DNA of 9,181 bases from Clostridia bacterium (GCA_017616705.1 JAFZXQ010000059.1:1-9181), one strand, 5' to 3'. Counted from the stretch's first letter, positions 1-6,935 are shown. Notes: generated from the sequence alone by a model not told the origin. Numbers and translations: made by a program.

Positions 1-558
1 GGCTTCTTCCTCTTCTTCTTCGTCAAGGTCATCTTCATCAATATCTTCATCACTGATTACAACTTTCTCAACTTCTTTTTTAGCCTTAGGAGCTTTAACG
101 GGTTTCTCTTCCTCTTCATCTTCATCAGCACTAGAAATTTCATCACTATTCATGATTGGGCTGAATTTATATTTTTCAGGAACTGAACCTTGAGTTTTCT
201 TAAAATATGAAACGATAAGAGAATGAATTGCATCTTCAACAAGATTAATGCTGAATAATTTTTCCTTAGGAATATTTCCACCAAGTTCGCTCTTTAATTG
301 TTCAGCTGAAATAGCGGCAATTTCATCAAATGATTTGCCCATCATTAATTTTGTTGCAAGGCTGCTTGCTGCGATAGCAACAATGTTTCCATAAGTTTGG
401 AACTTAACGTCAACAACTGTTTTGTTCTTAACATCAGCATAAAACTTAACAATGTCGCCGCAGGCTTTATCTTTAACTTTGCTAACAGCGTTAGCACCTT
501 TAATTACACCAACATTTGCTGGGTTATAAAATTCTTCTAAAAGTTTTTCGCTATACAT
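1..558 (-). CDS. nifU: NifU/IscU-family protein with degenerate scaffold site and acidic tail (partial, 3' end off window)
   Basis: The first 186 codons are open to the left edge with no stop, so the C-terminus is missing. Residues 1-115 match the IscU/NifU N-terminal fold: an N-terminal MYSEKLLEEFYNPANVG, ACGD at 32-35, KFQTYG at 52-57, AIAASSLAT at 61-69, and LVEDAI at 106-111. Family members receive sulfur from the desulfurase and assemble Fe-S clusters using three Cys, an Asp and a His-Cys pair. Here only Cys33, Asp35 and the Lys at 100 remain. The second Cys position is Asn58 (TYGN where the family has YGCG), and the His-Cys pair is Phe102-Ser103. No other Cys is present. After about residue 135 comes a tail rich in Asp, Glu and Lys, not typical of the family. 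The ATG lies one base after the nifS stop, so the pair is co-translated. Family membership is clear. A canonical scaffold role is doubtful, and a sulfur-relay or regulatory partner of NifS is possible. Confidence 0.85.
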   Translation of the reverse strand, partial: MYSEKLLEEFYNPANVGVIKGANAVSKVKDKACGDIVKFYADVKNKTVVDVKFQTYGNIVAIAASSLATKLMMGKSFDEIAAISAEQLKSELGGNIPKEKLFSINLVEDAIHSLIVSYFKKTQGSVPEKYKFSPIMNSDEISSADEDEEEEKPVKAPKAKKEVEKVVISDEDIDEDDLDEEEEEEA

Positions 559-559
559 A

Positions 560-1747
560 TTACAATTCCACCTTATTCTTATAAATTCGAACTGCTGAAA
601 CGCTACGAACTTTCTTTACTGCTTTATGAAGTGCGTTAACAACAAAGTCAATTTCTTCATTAGTTGTGTCTTTACCGAAAGTAAATCTAATTGAAGATTG
701 AGCAATTTCAGGCTCAAGGCCCATAGCAACTAAAACATGGCTTGGTTCAAGGCTTCCTGAAGCGCAAGCAGAACCAGTTGAAACGCTAACGCCAAGGTTA
801 TCAAGCATCATTAAAACTGCTTCACCTTCAACGCCTTCAAATGAAAGGTTAACGTTTCCAAGTAATCTTTGAGTTGGATGACCATTAAGGCTAACATTGT
901 GAATTTTATCACTAACTTCTTTTAAGAAATATTTTCTAATGTTCTTTAACTTTTTGTTGTTTTCTTCAAGATCACGAACAGCGTTAGTTATAGCAACACC
1001 AAAACCAACGGCTCCGCAAACATTGCTTGTTCCTGCTCTTAAACCTTTTTCTTGAGAACCACCATCAATCATTCTTTCAATTTTAGTTCCCTTCTTAAGA
1101 TAAAGCGCACCAATTCCTTTTGGTCCGTAAATCTTATGAGCGGTTAAGCTCATAGCAGTTATGTTCATTTCATGAACGTCAAATGGAATTGCTCCAATAG
1201 CTTGAACAGCGTCAGTGTGGAAAGCAATATCGTTCATTTTAGCAAGTTCGCTAATTGCTCTGATTGGTTCAATTGTTCCAACTTCGTTATTAGCGCTCAT
1301 GATTGAAATTAAAACTGTTTCTGGTTTTATTGCTTTAACAAGCGCAGTGTAATCAATAACACCTTTTGAATCAACAGGAATATAAGTAACCTCAAAACCT
1401 TCTTTTTCAAGCGCTTTGCAACTTTCAATAACTGAATGATGTTCAATAGCACTAGTTATAATATGGTTACCTTTACTTCTGTTTGCTCTTGCAATTCCTT
1501 TAATTGCCCAGTTATTTGCTTCACTTCCGCCAGAAGTAAAATAAATTTCACTTGGGCTAGCACCAATTGCGTTTGCAATTTTTACTCTTGCTTCTTCAAG
1601 CGCAGCATCAGCTTCTCTTCCTTCTTTATAAAGGCTAGCAGAATTGCCATAGTTTTTGTTTAGGCAATCGATCATTTCACGATAAACGTCTGCAGAGAGC
1701 GGAGTTGTTGCGGCATAATCAGCGTAAACTCTTGTAATTTTTTCCAT
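560..1747 (-). CDS. nifS: Cysteine desulfurase, NifS/IscS family
   Basis: This is a PLP-dependent enzyme that takes sulfur from L-cysteine, leaving alanine, and passes it as a persulfide to Fe-S or thio-cofactor acceptors. At 395 residues it is full length for the family. Visible motifs are the N-terminal YADYAATTP (8-16), GGSEANNWAI (73-82), the EHHS cofactor-stacking region (His103 or His104), HTDAVQ (177-182, Asp179 facing the pyridine nitrogen), the PLP lysine in SLTAHKIYGPKG (Lys205), and RAGTSN (237-242). The catalytic loop STGSACASGS carries Cys328 and is the long group I (NifS/IscS) type, not the SufS type. All key residues are present, in contrast to the degenerate downstream partner. 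The start is fixed by an AAGGAG site six bases upstream. The gene has its own promoter after the terminator of the preceding operon. No IscR-type regulator gene is adjacent. The last residues past about 385 are a short basic extension. Confidence 0.96.
   Translation of the reverse strand: MEKITRVYADYAATTPLSADVYREMIDCLNKNYGNSASLYKEGREADAALEEARVKIANAIGASPSEIYFTSGGSEANNWAIKGIARANRSKGNHIITSAIEHHSVIESCKALEKEGFEVTYIPVDSKGVIDYTALVKAIKPETVLISIMSANNEVGTIEPIRAISELAKMNDIAFHTDAVQAIGAIPFDVHEMNITAMSLTAHKIYGPKGIGALYLKKGTKIERMIDGGSQEKGLRAGTSNVCGAVGFGVAITNAVRDLEENNKKLKNIRKYFLKEVSDKIHNVSLNGHPTQRLLGNVNLSFEGVEGEAVLMMLDNLGVSVSTGSACASGSLEPSHVLVAMGLEPEIAQSSIRFTFGKDTTNEEIDFVVNALHKAVKKVRSVSAVRIYKNKVEL
568..574 (-). 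promoter_or_regulatory. Ribosome binding site of nifU inside the nifS 3' end
   Basis: AAGGTGG on the minus strand lies in the last sense codons of nifS, nine bases before the nifU ATG at 558-556. It supports this start and implies that nifU is translated by ribosomes finishing nifS. Confidence 0.65.
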
Positions 1748-1753
1748 AACATT

Positions 1754-1759
1754 CTCCTT
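1754..1759 (-). promoter_or_regulatory. Ribosome binding site of nifS
   Basis: AAGGAG sits six bases upstream of the ATG at 1747-1745. It is a strong Shine-Dalgarno match that confirms the start and leaves only a short 5' leader after the predicted promoter. Confidence 0.8.
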
Positions 1760-1768
1760 ATTGGTTTT

Positions 1769-1797
1769 ATTTTATCACTAGTTAATATATTTGTCAA
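1769..1797 (-). promoter_or_regulatory. Sigma-A-type promoter of nifS-nifU
   Basis: On the minus strand a perfect -35 box TTGACA (1797-1792) is followed by a 17-base spacer and a -10 box TAAAAT (1774-1769, five of six to consensus). Transcription would start near 1762, giving a leader of roughly 15 bases before nifS. The promoter lies just after the terminator that closes the upstream operon, so nifS-nifU forms a separate transcription unit. I see no convincing operator palindrome over the boxes. Confidence 0.82.
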
Positions 1798-1803
1798 TAA
1801 CTC

Positions 1804-1832
1804 AAAAACAAAAAAAGAGCTTTTAAGCTCTT
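1804..1832 (-). terminator. Intrinsic terminator after the thioredoxin gene
   Basis: On the minus strand an inverted repeat (AAGAGCTT / AAGCTCTT arms around a two-base centre, realistically 6-7 bp of stem with a loop of 4-6) is followed by T5-G-T5. The stem starts within the TAA stop of the thioredoxin gene, so terminator and stop codon overlap. It separates the comM-to-trx operon from nifS. The plus-strand flank is also T-rich, but no plus-strand gene needs it. Confidence 0.85.
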
Positions 1833-2142
1833 ATTTTTGCATTTTTATAAAGGTTTTAAGGTCATTTTTATTCAAAAAGCCAACATTTCTTGCAATTTCT
1901 TCACCATTTTTGAAAACCACAATGGTTGGAATTGAGAAAATATCAAACTTTTTTGCAAGCGTTGGTTCGTCATCGATTTCGCATTTTGCGAAAACATATT
2001 CATCACCTAACTCTTCGCTGACCTCACTAAAGTTTGGCGCCATCATCCTGCATGGGCCACACCAACTTGCCCAAAAATCAACAACAACCTTTTTATCGCT
2101 AAGCACAATTTCATCAAAATTCTTTATTGTTAAATTAACCAT
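1831..2142 (-). CDS. trxA: Thioredoxin
   Basis: This small cytosolic dithiol oxidoreductase is 103 residues, the normal length of a single thioredoxin domain. The active site WCGPC is at 27-31 (Cys28 and Cys31), the buried acid is Asp22 in VDFWAS, and the cis-proline is Pro72 in SIPT. There is no signal peptide or membrane segment. It would reduce protein disulfides, with electrons from a thioredoxin reductase not seen here. The ATG follows a perfect AGGAGG by five bases. That site overlaps the hslU stop codon, so the gene is the last member of the operon and probably coupled to hslU. A role in supporting the Fe-S genes just downstream is possible but is only inferred from proximity, since a terminator lies between them. 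Confidence 0.95.
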   Translation of the reverse strand: MVNLTIKNFDEIVLSDKKVVVDFWASWCGPCRMMAPNFSEVSEELGDEYVFAKCEIDDEPTLAKKFDIFSIPTIVVFKNGEEIARNVGFLNKNDLKTFIKMQK

Positions 2143-2147
2143 AATTT

Positions 2148-2153
2148 CCTCCT
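2148..2153 (-). promoter_or_regulatory. Ribosome binding site of trxA overlapping the hslU stop
   Basis: The minus strand reads TAGGAGG: the TAG stop of hslU (2154-2152) supplies the first bases of a perfect AGGAGG. Spacing to the ATG is five bases, which argues for translational coupling. Confidence 0.8.
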
Positions 2154-3483
2154 AAACCTCATAAAATCCCATTCTTGGTTTATTCTTGCTCTTAATTTCT
2201 TCAATTGTTGAGTTTAAATGCTCTTTAACATATTTTCTGTCAATCGTTATGTCAATAACAGGATGAAGCCCTGTTGCGTTAAAAGATATTTCATCAGTTA
2301 ACGTTTCCATAATTGTGTGAAGTCTTCTAGCACCAATATTTTCAACGTTTTTATTTTCAAAAACTGCAGTTTCACCTATTTCATCAATAGCATCTTCAGT
2401 AAATTTTAAATTAATGTTGTCAACTGCTAAAAGTGCTGTATATTGTTTTATTAATGAATTTTCAGTGTCAGTTAAAATCTTGATAAAATCGGCTTTTTCA
2501 AGGCTTGTTAATTCAACGATAACCGGAAATCTTCCTTGAAGCTCAGGGATTAAATCTTTAACACTTGAAACATGAAAAGCGCCAGCAGCAATAAATAATA
2601 TGAAATCAGTTTTAATTGTTCCATATTTTGTTGGAACGTTGCTTCCTTCAACGATTGGCAAAATATCTCTTTGGACGCCCTCTCTTGAAACGTCAGCGCC
2701 ACTTTGATTACCCTTTCCCGCAACCTTATCAATTTCATCAATAAAGATAATTCCGTCTTGCTCGGCGCGCCTTAGGGCTTCAGTTGTTACGCTTTCGTTA
2801 TCAATAAGCCTGTTGCTTTCTTCGTCAATAAGATATTTTCTTGCATCAAGGATTTTCATTTTCTTACGTTTTTTAGGCTTTGGCATTATTCCGCCTAAAA
2901 CGTCGCCAATGTTAATTTCCATTCCTGCCATACCAGGCATAAGTGGCATGCTCTTAGGCTCTTCAACAACTTCAAGTTCAATAATATCATTATCAAGTTT
3001 TCCGCTTGCTAGATCACCCATAACCATAGCATGAAGAACTTCGTCAGGCGTTTCAGTTTCTTTAAGTTTTCTTGCTCTAACTAAAATTTGAGCAATCTTT
3101 TCGTTAGCAATTTGGGTTGCCTTTTCATTAACCTCATTAAACTTCTCAAGTTTAACCATTCTTATGCTTGCTTCAACAAGGTCTCTTATCATTGACTCAA
3201 CGTCACGGCCAACATAACCAACCTCAGTAAATTTTGTTGCTTCAACTTTAACAAATGGCGCTTTAACAAGTTTTGCTAGTCTTCTTGCTATCTCAGTTTT
3301 TCCGCAACCGGTTGGCCCCTTCATAATAATATTCTTTGGGGTTATTTCGTCACGAAGTTCGGCTGGAAGTTGACTTCTTCTATACCTGTTTCTAAGCGCA
3401 TTAGCAACTGCTCTTTTAGCATTGTTTTGACCAATTATAAACCTATCAAGTTCGTTTACAATTTGTTTTGGTGTTAGTTCCAT
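2152..3483 (-). CDS. hslU: HslU (ClpY) AAA+ unfoldase with atypical C-terminus
   Basis: HslU is the hexameric ATPase that unfolds substrates and feeds them to the HslV peptidase. The 443-residue protein has the usual architecture: N-terminal LTPKQIVNELDRFIIGQ, Walker A GPTGCGKT (56-63), pore loop GYVG (89-92), an inserted I-domain (about 105-235) including LGGIMPKPKKRKK, Walker B FIDEID (247-252), arginine finger in ELQGRF (Arg318), and sensor 2 GARRLHT (384-390, Arg386). The normal ending, close to EDLSRYIL, docks into HslV and activates it. It is replaced by a basic run-on ending in KPRMGFYEV, and the other two frames do not encode the missing tail. The gene starts inside the last codons of trmFO, and no hslV lies before it. 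It may act with a divergent or remote HslV, or as a stand-alone unfoldase. The family call is certain; partnership with HslV is doubtful. Confidence 0.95.
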   Translation of the reverse strand: MELTPKQIVNELDRFIIGQNNAKRAVANALRNRYRRSQLPAELRDEITPKNIIMKGPTGCGKTEIARRLAKLVKAPFVKVEATKFTEVGYVGRDVESMIRDLVEASIRMVKLEKFNEVNEKATQIANEKIAQILVRARKLKETETPDEVLHAMVMGDLASGKLDNDIIELEVVEEPKSMPLMPGMAGMEINIGDVLGGIMPKPKKRKKMKILDARKYLIDEESNRLIDNESVTTEALRRAEQDGIIFIDEIDKVAGKGNQSGADVSREGVQRDILPIVEGSNVPTKYGTIKTDFILFIAAGAFHVSSVKDLIPELQGRFPVIVELTSLEKADFIKILTDTENSLIKQYTALLAVDNINLKFTEDAIDEIGETAVFENKNVENIGARRLHTIMETLTDEISFNATGLHPVIDITIDRKYVKEHLNSTIEEIKSKNKPRMGFYEV

Positions 3484-4766
3484 AAAATCTCCTTTAAATC
3501 CCCAAGTGCACGGCGAGATAACGCCTCTTTTCTCATCAGTTTATCCTTAATTTTTTCTTCAAGCGGAGGAACAATTCCAAAGTTTGCGTTCATAGGCTCA
3601 AAGTTTTCATTTGGGCTCGTTAAATAGTTTATTATTGAGCCAATCATTGTTGTTTTAGGAAAGCTTAATTCCTTCTTTCCTAAAATCTTATTTGCTAGGC
3701 TTATCCCAGCAACAAGACCGCTCATTGTGCTTTCAACATAGCCTTCAACTCCGCTTAACTGCCCAGCAATAAATAATCTATCATGGTTTTTAACTGAAAA
3801 GTCTTTATTTAAAAACTTAGGAGCGCAAATAAATGAATTGCGATGCATAACGCCATATTTAACAAAGTCTGCATTATTTAGAGCTGGAATTAAACTAAAT
3901 ACTCGTTTTTGTTCACCAAAGGTTAAATTTGTCTGAAAACCAACAAGATTAAACAAACTCCCCTCAGTATTTTCGCGCCTTAACTGAACAACGGCAAAAG
4001 GGCGTTTTCCATTTTCAAGTTTTAGGCCAACAGGTTTAAGGGGGCCAAACCTTAAAGAATCAATTCCCCTTGAAGCCATAACTTCAATAGGCATGCAACC
4101 TTCAAAAATTTCTTTCTTTTCAAAATCGTGAAGCTCAACTCTTTTAGCGTTAACTAGTTCGTTAACAAAATTATAATATTCTTCTTTATTTAGCGGGCAA
4201 TTAACATAATCGCTTTCACCCTTATCAAACCTTGAAGCGCTGAAAGTTTTGGTGTAGTCAATGCTTTCTCCGCTAACTATTGGGGCGCTTGCATCATAAA
4301 AATGAAGGTTATTCTCACCTAGAAAACTTGTTAAGTTTTCATAGAGTTTTCCGGCGGTTAGTGGGCCTGTTGCAATGATAGTGTTATTGTCAGTAAAGTT
4401 TTCAACCTCTTGGTTTATTATCGTTATGTTAGGTTGTTTTCTTATAAATTCATCAACACTTTTTGAAAAAGCATCTCTATCAACGGCTAAAGCGCTTCCA
4501 GCAGGAACGCTATTTTGTTTTGCCATCTTTAAAATTAGGCAATCAAGTAATTCTAGTTCGGCTTTGAGTAAACCGCTTGCTGAATCTAAAGCCACTGATT
4601 TAAGTGAGTTTGAACAAACAATTTCGGCTAGCGTTTGAGATTTATGAGCAGGAGAAAAAACTTTAGGCTTTTGTTCATAAAGCTTAACTAATATTCCCCT
4701 TTTTGCTAATTGGTAAGCGGCCTCACATCCAGCAAGCCCGCCACCGATAACAATTGCTTCGCTCAT
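3474..4766 (-). CDS. trmFO: TrmFO, folate/FAD-dependent tRNA m5U54 methyltransferase
   Basis: TrmFO methylates uridine 54 in the T-loop of tRNA, using methylenetetrahydrofolate as carbon source and FADH2 as reductant. It is the Gram-positive counterpart of the SAM-dependent TrmA. At 430 residues it is the usual length. The N-terminus carries the FAD-binding IGGGLAGCEAA (7-17). Cys51 in VCSNSLKS and Cys224 in GCMPIE match the two functional cysteines described in the Bacillus enzyme. Other family signatures are the RFGPLKPVGL block (239-248), QLRRE (261-265), FQTNLTFGEQ (277-286), AGQLSGVEGYVES (334-346) and FGIVPPL (396-402). The start codon overlaps the topA stop by one base (TAATG). The gene order topA-trmFO is conserved in Firmicutes. 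The closest paralogue, MnmG, is excluded by length and by these motifs. Confidence 0.97.
   Translation of the reverse strand: MSEAIVIGGGLAGCEAAYQLAKRGILVKLYEQKPKVFSPAHKSQTLAEIVCSNSLKSVALDSASGLLKAELELLDCLILKMAKQNSVPAGSALAVDRDAFSKSVDEFIRKQPNITIINQEVENFTDNNTIIATGPLTAGKLYENLTSFLGENNLHFYDASAPIVSGESIDYTKTFSASRFDKGESDYVNCPLNKEEYYNFVNELVNAKRVELHDFEKKEIFEGCMPIEVMASRGIDSLRFGPLKPVGLKLENGKRPFAVVQLRRENTEGSLFNLVGFQTNLTFGEQKRVFSLIPALNNADFVKYGVMHRNSFICAPKFLNKDFSVKNHDRLFIAGQLSGVEGYVESTMSGLVAGISLANKILGKKELSFPKTTMIGSIINYLTSPNENFEPMNANFGIVPPLEEKIKDKLMRKEALSRRALGDLKEILWN
3488..3495 (-). promoter_or_regulatory. Ribosome binding site of hslU within trmFO
   Basis: AAAGGAGA lies inside the trmFO coding sequence, four bases before the hslU ATG. 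The ATG itself is embedded in the trmFO 3' end (TTATGGAACTAA), giving a ten-base overlap of the two genes. Confidence 0.75.
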
Positions 4767-6868
4767 TATTCCTCGCTTTTATCTGTTGCCTCTTTTTTCT
4801 TAATTTCGTCTTTTCTTGAAAAATCACATTTAGTGCATTTAGTTAAATGATAACTCTTATAGTGCTTTTCAATCATATCTGCCCCACACTTTGGGCATTT
4901 TTCTGGGCTTGGAATATCCCAAGACTTATAGTCACAATCAGGATAACCCGTGCAACCATAAAAGAGTTTTCCGGCTTTAGTTTTAAGTTCTCTAAGTGGC
5001 TTACCGCATTTAGGGCAAACACCAACTAATTTAACTTCAACTATTGGGCGAGTATTTTTGCAAGTTGGGAAATTAGGGCAAGCAAGGAACTTACCATATT
5101 TTCCTGTTTTTATTACCATTTTTGAACCACATTTCTCACAAACCTCATCGCTTGGCTCATCTGGAACTTTATCAACATGGTTATCTTTTTGAGCAACATT
5201 TAACTCTTTTTCAAAACCAGTATAAAACTCGCCAACAACGTTTTGCCAAACTTTTCCGCCATATTCAATGTCATCAAGTTTGTCTTCCATTTCAGCGGTA
5301 AACCCAATGTTCATAATATTAGGGAAAAACTTAATGAGCATATCAACAACACGTTTCCCTAGTTCTGTTGCCTTTAAAGCCTTGCCTTCTTTTTCAGCAT
5401 AATTTCGGCTCATAATAACTGAAACTGTTTGCGTGTAAGTTGCAGGACGGCCAATTCCCTTTTCTTCCATAGTTTTAACAAGGCTTGCTTCAGTATACCT
5501 TGCAGGAGCCTTAGTATATTTTTGCTCAGGAAGAAGATCACTGCAATCAAAACTTTCGTTTTCGTTAATATCAGGAAGCTTGGTGTTAACCTCATCTTCA
5601 CCTTCTTCAACGAAGTTTGAATAAACAACAGTGTATCCATCAAAAATTGGCGCACGACCCGTTGTTTTAAACTTATAACCAGCGCTGTCAAATTCAACGC
5701 TTAATGAGTTATAAGTTGCGTCAGCCATTTGGCTAGCAAGGAACCTATCATAAATAAGTTTATAAAGCTTATAGAAAGGTTTTCCTATTTTATCTTTTAA
5801 ACTTTCAGGCGTTCTTTCAAGAGTTATTGGCCTGATTGCTTCGTGAGCATCTTGAGCATCTTTCTTATTCTTATAAAACCTTGGCTTTTCAGGAATATAT
5901 TTTTCGCCATATTTTTCAACAATATAGTCTTTTGCCTTCGCTTGTGCTTCAGGGCTGATTCTAACTGAGTCAGTTCTGATATATGTAACTAAGGCAACTT
6001 TTCCTCCACCTTCAACATCAACACCTTCATAAAGCCCTTGGGCAGTTTGAGTTGTTTGTTTTAGGCTCATTCCAAGTTTATTAAGCGCATCTTGTTGCAT
6101 TGTTGAAGTTGTAAAAGGAGCGCTTGGATGGCTGCTTGTTACGCTCTTTTTAACCATTGTTGCAACAAACTTTTCATCTTTAACGGCAGAAACGATTTTA
6201 TCCATATCTTGCTTAGTTTTAATCTTTTTATCTTTTCCGTCAGCAAGATAGCAACTAACTTTTTGTTTAGCGCCCTCTTTATTTAGAGTTGCAGTTAGTG
6301 TCCAATATTCTTCTGGCTTAAAGTTTTCAATTTCACGCTCACGATCAACAAGCAATCTTAAAGTTACTGATTGAACACGGCCAGCGCTTAAATTCTTTTG
6401 AATTTTTTTGCAAAGAAGTGGGCTAAGCTTATAACCAACTAATCTGTCTAGAACACGCCTTGCCTGTTGAGCATCAACAAGGTTAATATCAATTGGTCTT
6501 GCTTCGCCTAAGCCCTTTGTTATTGCAGATTTACTAATTTCATTAAAAACAATTCTGCAAGGCTCATTTTCACTAAGCCCTAAGATTTTAGAAACGTGCC
6601 ACGCGATTGCTTCACCTTCTCTATCAGGGTCGGTTGCAAGCAAAACGCCATCAGCTTTTTTTGCCTCGCTGATTATTTTAGCAACTGTTTTTTGTTTGTC
6701 TGGCATAACAACATATTCAGGTTTAAAGTTGTTAGCAATATCAACCCCCAACCCTCTTGCTGGCAAGTCACGAACATGGCCAAGCGTTGGGATAACTTTA
6801 TATTCAGACCCAAGATATTTTTGAACGCTTTCTTGTTTACCTGGACCTTCAATAAAAACTACTTTCAT
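4766..6868 (-). CDS. topA: DNA topoisomerase I (type IA)
   Basis: TopA relaxes negative supercoils by passing a strand through a transient single-strand break. The 700-residue protein is full length. It begins with a TOPRIM domain: IEGPGKQES (6-14, glutamate 7), GHVRDLP (30-36), and the metal-binding DPDREGEAIAWH (80-91). The core follows with LSAGRVQSV (160-168), the catalytic Tyr296 in TYIRTDS, QDAHEAIRP (339-347), and the EEKGIGRPATYT block (468-479). The C-terminus has three four-cysteine zinc ribbons with Cys at 577/580/597/603, 618/621/639/645 and 658/661/678/681, then a charged tail. The start has an AGGAGA site at 6878-6873. Its stop overlaps the trmFO start. The N-terminal IEGPGKQES differs somewhat from the more common VESPAKAKT, but the key Glu and Lys are kept. 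Confidence 0.97.
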   Translation of the reverse strand: MKVVFIEGPGKQESVQKYLGSEYKVIPTLGHVRDLPARGLGVDIANNFKPEYVVMPDKQKTVAKIISEAKKADGVLLATDPDREGEAIAWHVSKILGLSENEPCRIVFNEISKSAITKGLGEARPIDINLVDAQQARRVLDRLVGYKLSPLLCKKIQKNLSAGRVQSVTLRLLVDREREIENFKPEEYWTLTATLNKEGAKQKVSCYLADGKDKKIKTKQDMDKIVSAVKDEKFVATMVKKSVTSSHPSAPFTTSTMQQDALNKLGMSLKQTTQTAQGLYEGVDVEGGGKVALVTYIRTDSVRISPEAQAKAKDYIVEKYGEKYIPEKPRFYKNKKDAQDAHEAIRPITLERTPESLKDKIGKPFYKLYKLIYDRFLASQMADATYNSLSVEFDSAGYKFKTTGRAPIFDGYTVVYSNFVEEGEDEVNTKLPDINENESFDCSDLLPEQKYTKAPARYTEASLVKTMEEKGIGRPATYTQTVSVIMSRNYAEKEGKALKATELGKRVVDMLIKFFPNIMNIGFTAEMEDKLDDIEYGGKVWQNVVGEFYTGFEKELNVAQKDNHVDKVPDEPSDEVCEKCGSKMVIKTGKYGKFLACPNFPTCKNTRPIVEVKLVGVCPKCGKPLRELKTKAGKLFYGCTGYPDCDYKSWDIPSPEKCPKCGADMIEKHYKSYHLTKCTKCDFSRKDEIKKKEATDKSEE
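4770..4775 (-). promoter_or_regulatory. Ribosome binding site of trmFO in the topA 3' end
   Basis: CGAGGA falls within the last sense codons of topA (Ser-Glu-Glu-stop). It lies only three bases before the trmFO ATG, which itself shares a base with the topA TAA. Close spacing and stop-start overlap suggest reinitiation by ribosomes finishing topA. Confidence 0.55.
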
Positions 6869-6884
6869 AAATTCTCCTATTTTT

Positions 6885-6900
6885 GTTAGAAAGGCCTAAC
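6885..6900 (-). other. Small hairpin in the topA leader
   Basis: GTTAG (minus strand 6900-6896) can pair with CTAAC (6889-6885) around a six-base loop. The stem is only 5 bp and is not followed by a T-run, so it is not a terminator. It lies just upstream of the topA ribosome binding site. It may be coincidental. Confidence 0.25.
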
Positions 6901-6906
6901 CTATTA

Positions 6907-6935
6907 AGTGTAGCAAAAAATTTTAATTTTGCAAA
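6907..6935 (-). promoter_or_regulatory. Possible internal promoter for topA
   Basis: On the minus strand TTTGCA (6935-6930, four of six to consensus) is followed by 17 bases and TACACT (6912-6907, four of six), preceded by TGC as in an extended -10 element. It overlaps the dprA 3' end and lies in the largest gap of the operon (54 bases), immediately before topA. The boxes are imperfect, so this is a candidate only. Confidence 0.35.

Noticed and set aside
1436..1663. Plus-strand open frames opposite nifS, and similar ones opposite trxA, hslU, trmFO, topA and dprA
   Set aside because: They lie wholly antisense to clearly homologous genes, lack ribosome binding sites, and have Ser/Phe/Ile-rich compositions typical of reverse-complement shadows.
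1815..1832. Near-palindrome considered as an operator for nifS
   Set aside because: Its position after the trxA stop and the adjoining T-run identify it as the stem of an intrinsic terminator. It also lies upstream of the -35 box.
5410..5697. Minus-strand 95-codon frame inside topA
   Set aside because: It is out of frame within the conserved topA core, with no ribosome binding site or recognisable motif.
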